This document shows, one piece after another, positions 61,487 through 64,000 of a DNA stretch of 64,000 nt. The stretch's first letter is position 1. Every line of letters begins with the position of its first letter. Origin of the DNA: JAOZHU01 sp964632845. GTDB taxonomy: Archaea > Thermoproteota > Bathyarchaeia > Bathyarchaeales > Bathycorpusculaceae. The DNA lies in contig CAZWDU010000003.1 of assembly GCA_964632845.1 (NCBI GenBank), positions 124,001 through 188,000 of the forward strand, written 5' to 3'. A model generated the notes under the pieces. The model made no database searches. It was given only the letters and a program-made list of their open reading frames with translations, and was not told where the DNA came from. Both the position numbers and the translations under genes were made by a program.

Positions 61487-64000
61487 CTACTTTCTTTTTG
61501 TTTTTACTTTTTCAATGATGACTTTTTCAGTCGCTTTCTTTGTTATAGCTTCTTCTGAGGACAGCTTGAACTGCTTGATTGATTCGCCAAGTTCCTTCGC
61601 TAACCCGCTCAATTCTTGGGCGGATGAAGCCATCTGCTCCATTGCAACGATTTGCTGCTGCACAGATGTGCTCATCTTCAGTGAACTGGCAGCGTTCTGC
61701 TCTGAGATAGAGGCTATTTCGTCAATTGTTTTTGCTACCTGCTGAGTGCTTGCCGATTGTTCTTCAGTGGCGTCGCTTATCTCCTGAGACTTAACTGTAA
61801 TCTCCTGAGTCCCAACACCGATTTGGTCGAGCACTGAAAGGGCGCTGTCAACGATTTTGATGCTTTCACCTATTTGGTCTGCACCCTGCGTCATGCCATT
61901 AACCGCACTGCTCGCTGCTTTCCTAACGTTTCCGATTAATCCTTCAATTTCGTTGGTTGACTTCTTTGCTCTTTCAGCCAATTTCCTGACTTCATCGGCG
62001 ACAACTGCAAAGCCTCTACCTGCCTCTCCAGCGCGAGCTGCTTCTATTGCAGCGTTCAAGGCAAGCAGGTTGGTTTGGTCTGCGATGTCATTGATTGTTC
62101 CTGTGATGGCTGTCACTTCCTGAGAGGTTTCATCAACTTTACGCACGGTGTCGCTGTTGGTTCTCACGATTGTGTCGATTGATTTCAGCCTCAAGCCAGC
62201 TTCTTTTCCAGATTCAGTTCCTTTTGCAGCCAACTGGGCAGCTTGCAATGTTGTCTCTGCCGTTGAACGAGCATTAGTTGCCCCTTGCTGGATGCTGTTG
62301 GATAAGACTGCGACTACTTTGGTGGTTTCTTCCAGCCTCTTGGACTGCCCCTGAGCGCCTTCTGATACTTGCTTCACGATATCTGCTACTTGGCGCAATG
62401 CGGTGTTGACTTGAGACGAAGCAGAAGCCACTAAGTCAGAGCCTTCCATGACGTTTTCAGCTACATCTCCAACTTTTTTGATGAGCCCGCCAAGATCACG
62501 CACTGTCAGGTTGATTGTGTCTCCTATCGCTTTGAAGTCACCCGCTGCTCTTTCCAAAGATATCTTCTGGCTCAAATCTCCCTCAGACATTGCAACAAGC
62601 ACTCTTTGAACTTCCATTATTGGTGTGGCTATTGCTTCAATCAAGCCATTGAGAGTGTCCACGATGTCCTTCCACGACCCCGCAACGCCCTCAACTTTGG
62701 CTCGTTCTGAGAGTTTGCCTTCGGTACCCGCAACGGCGGCAACTCTGCTGACTTCAGTTGCCAGCCTGTTCAGGTCGTCAATCATGCCGTTGACCGCGTC
62801 AGCTAAAGCCTTGACTTCTCCAGCGGCAGCTATTGATATTTTCTTTGTTAGGTCGCCTTTTGATATGGCTACTGTGATTTTGGAGATTTCCCTCACTTGA
62901 GCAGTAAGCGAATCCACCAGTCTATTTAAACTGTTTACGACGCCTTTCCATGAGCCGCCTACGCCTGGCACATCAGCGTGTACACCGAGTTTGCCTTCAA
63001 CGCCTACCTCTTCAGCGACTCTTGACACTTCTGAAGCTAATACGTTGAGGGAATCCACCATGTTGTTGATTGTGCCTGCCAGAACCGCGAAGTCTCCTGT
63101 CAGTTTTATTTGCAGTTTCTGTGTTAAGTCTCCGTTTGCGACTGCTGTTACCACTCTGCTGACTTCTTGCACTGGACCGACGATAGAGTCGATTAGCGTG
63201 TTTAGTGTGTCCACGATGTTCTTCCAACTGCCTCTAGCGCCTTCCACCGTTGCCCTTTCGCCGAGTTTGCCTTCAACACCTGCAACTCTTGCAACTCTTG
63301 AAACTTCAGTTGCTAACTTGTTCAAGTCGTCAACTGTCTTGTTGATTACATCTGCCAGAACTTTTACGTCTCCAGCAGTTGCTATTTNNNNNNNNNNNNN
63401 NNNNNNNNNNNNNNNNNNNNNNNNNNNNNNNNNNNNNNNNNNNNNNNNNNNNNNNNNNNNNNNNNNNNNNNNNNNNNNNNNNNNNNNACTGTCTTGTTGA
63501 TTACATCTGCCAGAACTTTTACGTCTCCAGCAGTTGCTATTTGCACCTTCTGAGTGAGGTCACCCTCAGATATAGCAGTCATGATTCTCCTGACTTCAAG
63601 CACAGGCTTAGCAATAGAATCAACCAAAGCATTCAACGTGTCCACAATATTCTTCCATGAACCAGCAACGCCCTCAACTTTGGCTCGTTCTGAGAGTTTG
63701 CCTTCGGTACCCGCAACGGCGGCAACTCTTGAAACCTCACCAGCTAATCGGTTAAGGTCGTCCACTGTCCTGTTCACAGTGTCAGCCATAATCTTGAAGT
63801 CGCCTGTGGCGGTGTCCATAGCGATTTTAGTTGTCAAATCGCCTTTTGATATTGCTGAGAGAACTCTTTGGACCTCTTTTATTGGTGTTTGAATTGCGTC
63901 TATTAGGCTGTTTAATGTGTCGACGACGCCTTTCCATGAGCCGCTGGCTCCTTGCACAGATGCTCTTGTGTCAAGCTTGCCTTTCTCGCCTGCAACCGCG
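61487..64000 (-). CDS. chemoreceptor with tandem HAMP domains, partial and interrupted by scaffold gap
   Basis: Reading leftward from the window edge there are five visible 92-93-residue repeats, each with GSWK near its start, a GDLTxK turn in the middle and SRVA at its end. They are followed by a methyl-accepting signalling domain with the hairpin tip IADQTNLLALNAAIEAARAGE and a long adaptation helix. Tandem HAMP repeats form a helical cytoplasmic stalk, as in Nik1-type kinases. The sensor and start lie outside the window. The N run at 63388-63487 interrupts the frame, but removing it and one copy of a 55-nt duplication restores frame and repeat length. Confidence 0.88.
62682..62746 (-). repeat. 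65-nt segment identical to 63665-63729 in two HAMP repeats
   Basis: The two segments match at all 65 positions, although most of the repeats diverge. The spacing of 983 nt, less the 155 nt explained by the gap and duplication, is 828, exactly three 276-nt repeats. Confidence 0.75.
63388..63487. other. assembly gap of exactly 100 N
   Basis: Placeholder gap. The 55 nt just before it (63333-63387) and the 55 nt just after it (63488-63542) are identical, so both contigs end in the same sequence. Confidence 0.98.

Noticed and set aside
1..64000. CRISPR arrays, rRNA genes, insertion sequences
   Set aside because: No regularly spaced repeats, rRNA-like sequence or transposase gene found; the only tandem repeats are inside the HAMP receptor.

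Overview
This window is archaeal chromosome. It carries glycerol-1-phosphate dehydrogenase, TBP, a proteasome beta subunit, the KH/beta-CASP termination nuclease aCPSF1, L37e, Sm-like protein, archaeal SepF, an S26B-type signal peptidase with a Ser/His pair, and tRNAs with archaeal features. A CdvA-like coiled-coil protein, a TackOD1-type zinc protein and surface proteins with a VPEFPS C-terminal signal suggest a Bathyarchaeia-like member of the Thermoproteota. That lineage call is an inference from gene content. A run of 100 Ns near the right edge shows that this is a scaffolded, probably metagenomic, assembly.

Layout. 1-9.7 kb: an ECF-type S component (cut by the left edge), a DMT exporter, a PIN-like protein, DinB, an FKBP isomerase, EgsA, an EF-Tu-like protein with a broken G domain, a second ECF-type S component, an S51 peptidase, an LsrF-type aldolase and a zinc dehydrogenase. 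9.7-18.9 kb is an information-processing block: tRNA-Gln, psmB, aCPSF1, sepF, a PUA protein, lsm, rpl37e, a zinc ribbon, signal peptidase and tbp. 18-34 kb holds metabolism, DNA repair and transport: pyrE, an MBL hydrolase, an Fpg-like protein, two radical SAM proteins, two ABC-2 export systems and an MFS carrier. 34-42 kb is mixed housekeeping: HIT, TrmO, an ATP-grasp acyl-CoA synthetase subunit, an internally deleted M20 peptidase, HtpX, an HDAC-like protein and the CdvA-like protein. 42-44.9 kb: PadR, tRNA-Lys, an acyltransferase and a dead tyrosine integrase.

44.8-64 kb is one long minus-strand sensory and surface-structure region. In transcription order it reads: poly-HAMP chemoreceptor, cheW, cheB, cheA | kaiB, kaiC, a cheC-like gene, a second kaiB-like gene | a cheY-cheC fusion, cheD | two pilins, a 1140-residue pilin-anchored surface protein, a secretion ATPase, two GspF/TadC-type platform proteins and a TackOD1 zinc protein.

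The notable system is a two-domain KaiC that keeps all three cyanobacterial autophosphorylation residues, with a canonical KaiB, built into this chemotaxis and pilus locus. No KaiA is visible and the KaiA-binding tail of KaiC is missing. A 25-nt sequence, GGTTACA-N6-TTAGAT-N3-GCC in the sense direction, lies 55-64 nt upstream of exactly three start codons: the first pilin, cheY-cheC and kaiB. It looks like a shared promoter or regulator site tying the three transcription units together. CheR, a free-standing CheY and the receptor N-terminus are not in the window.
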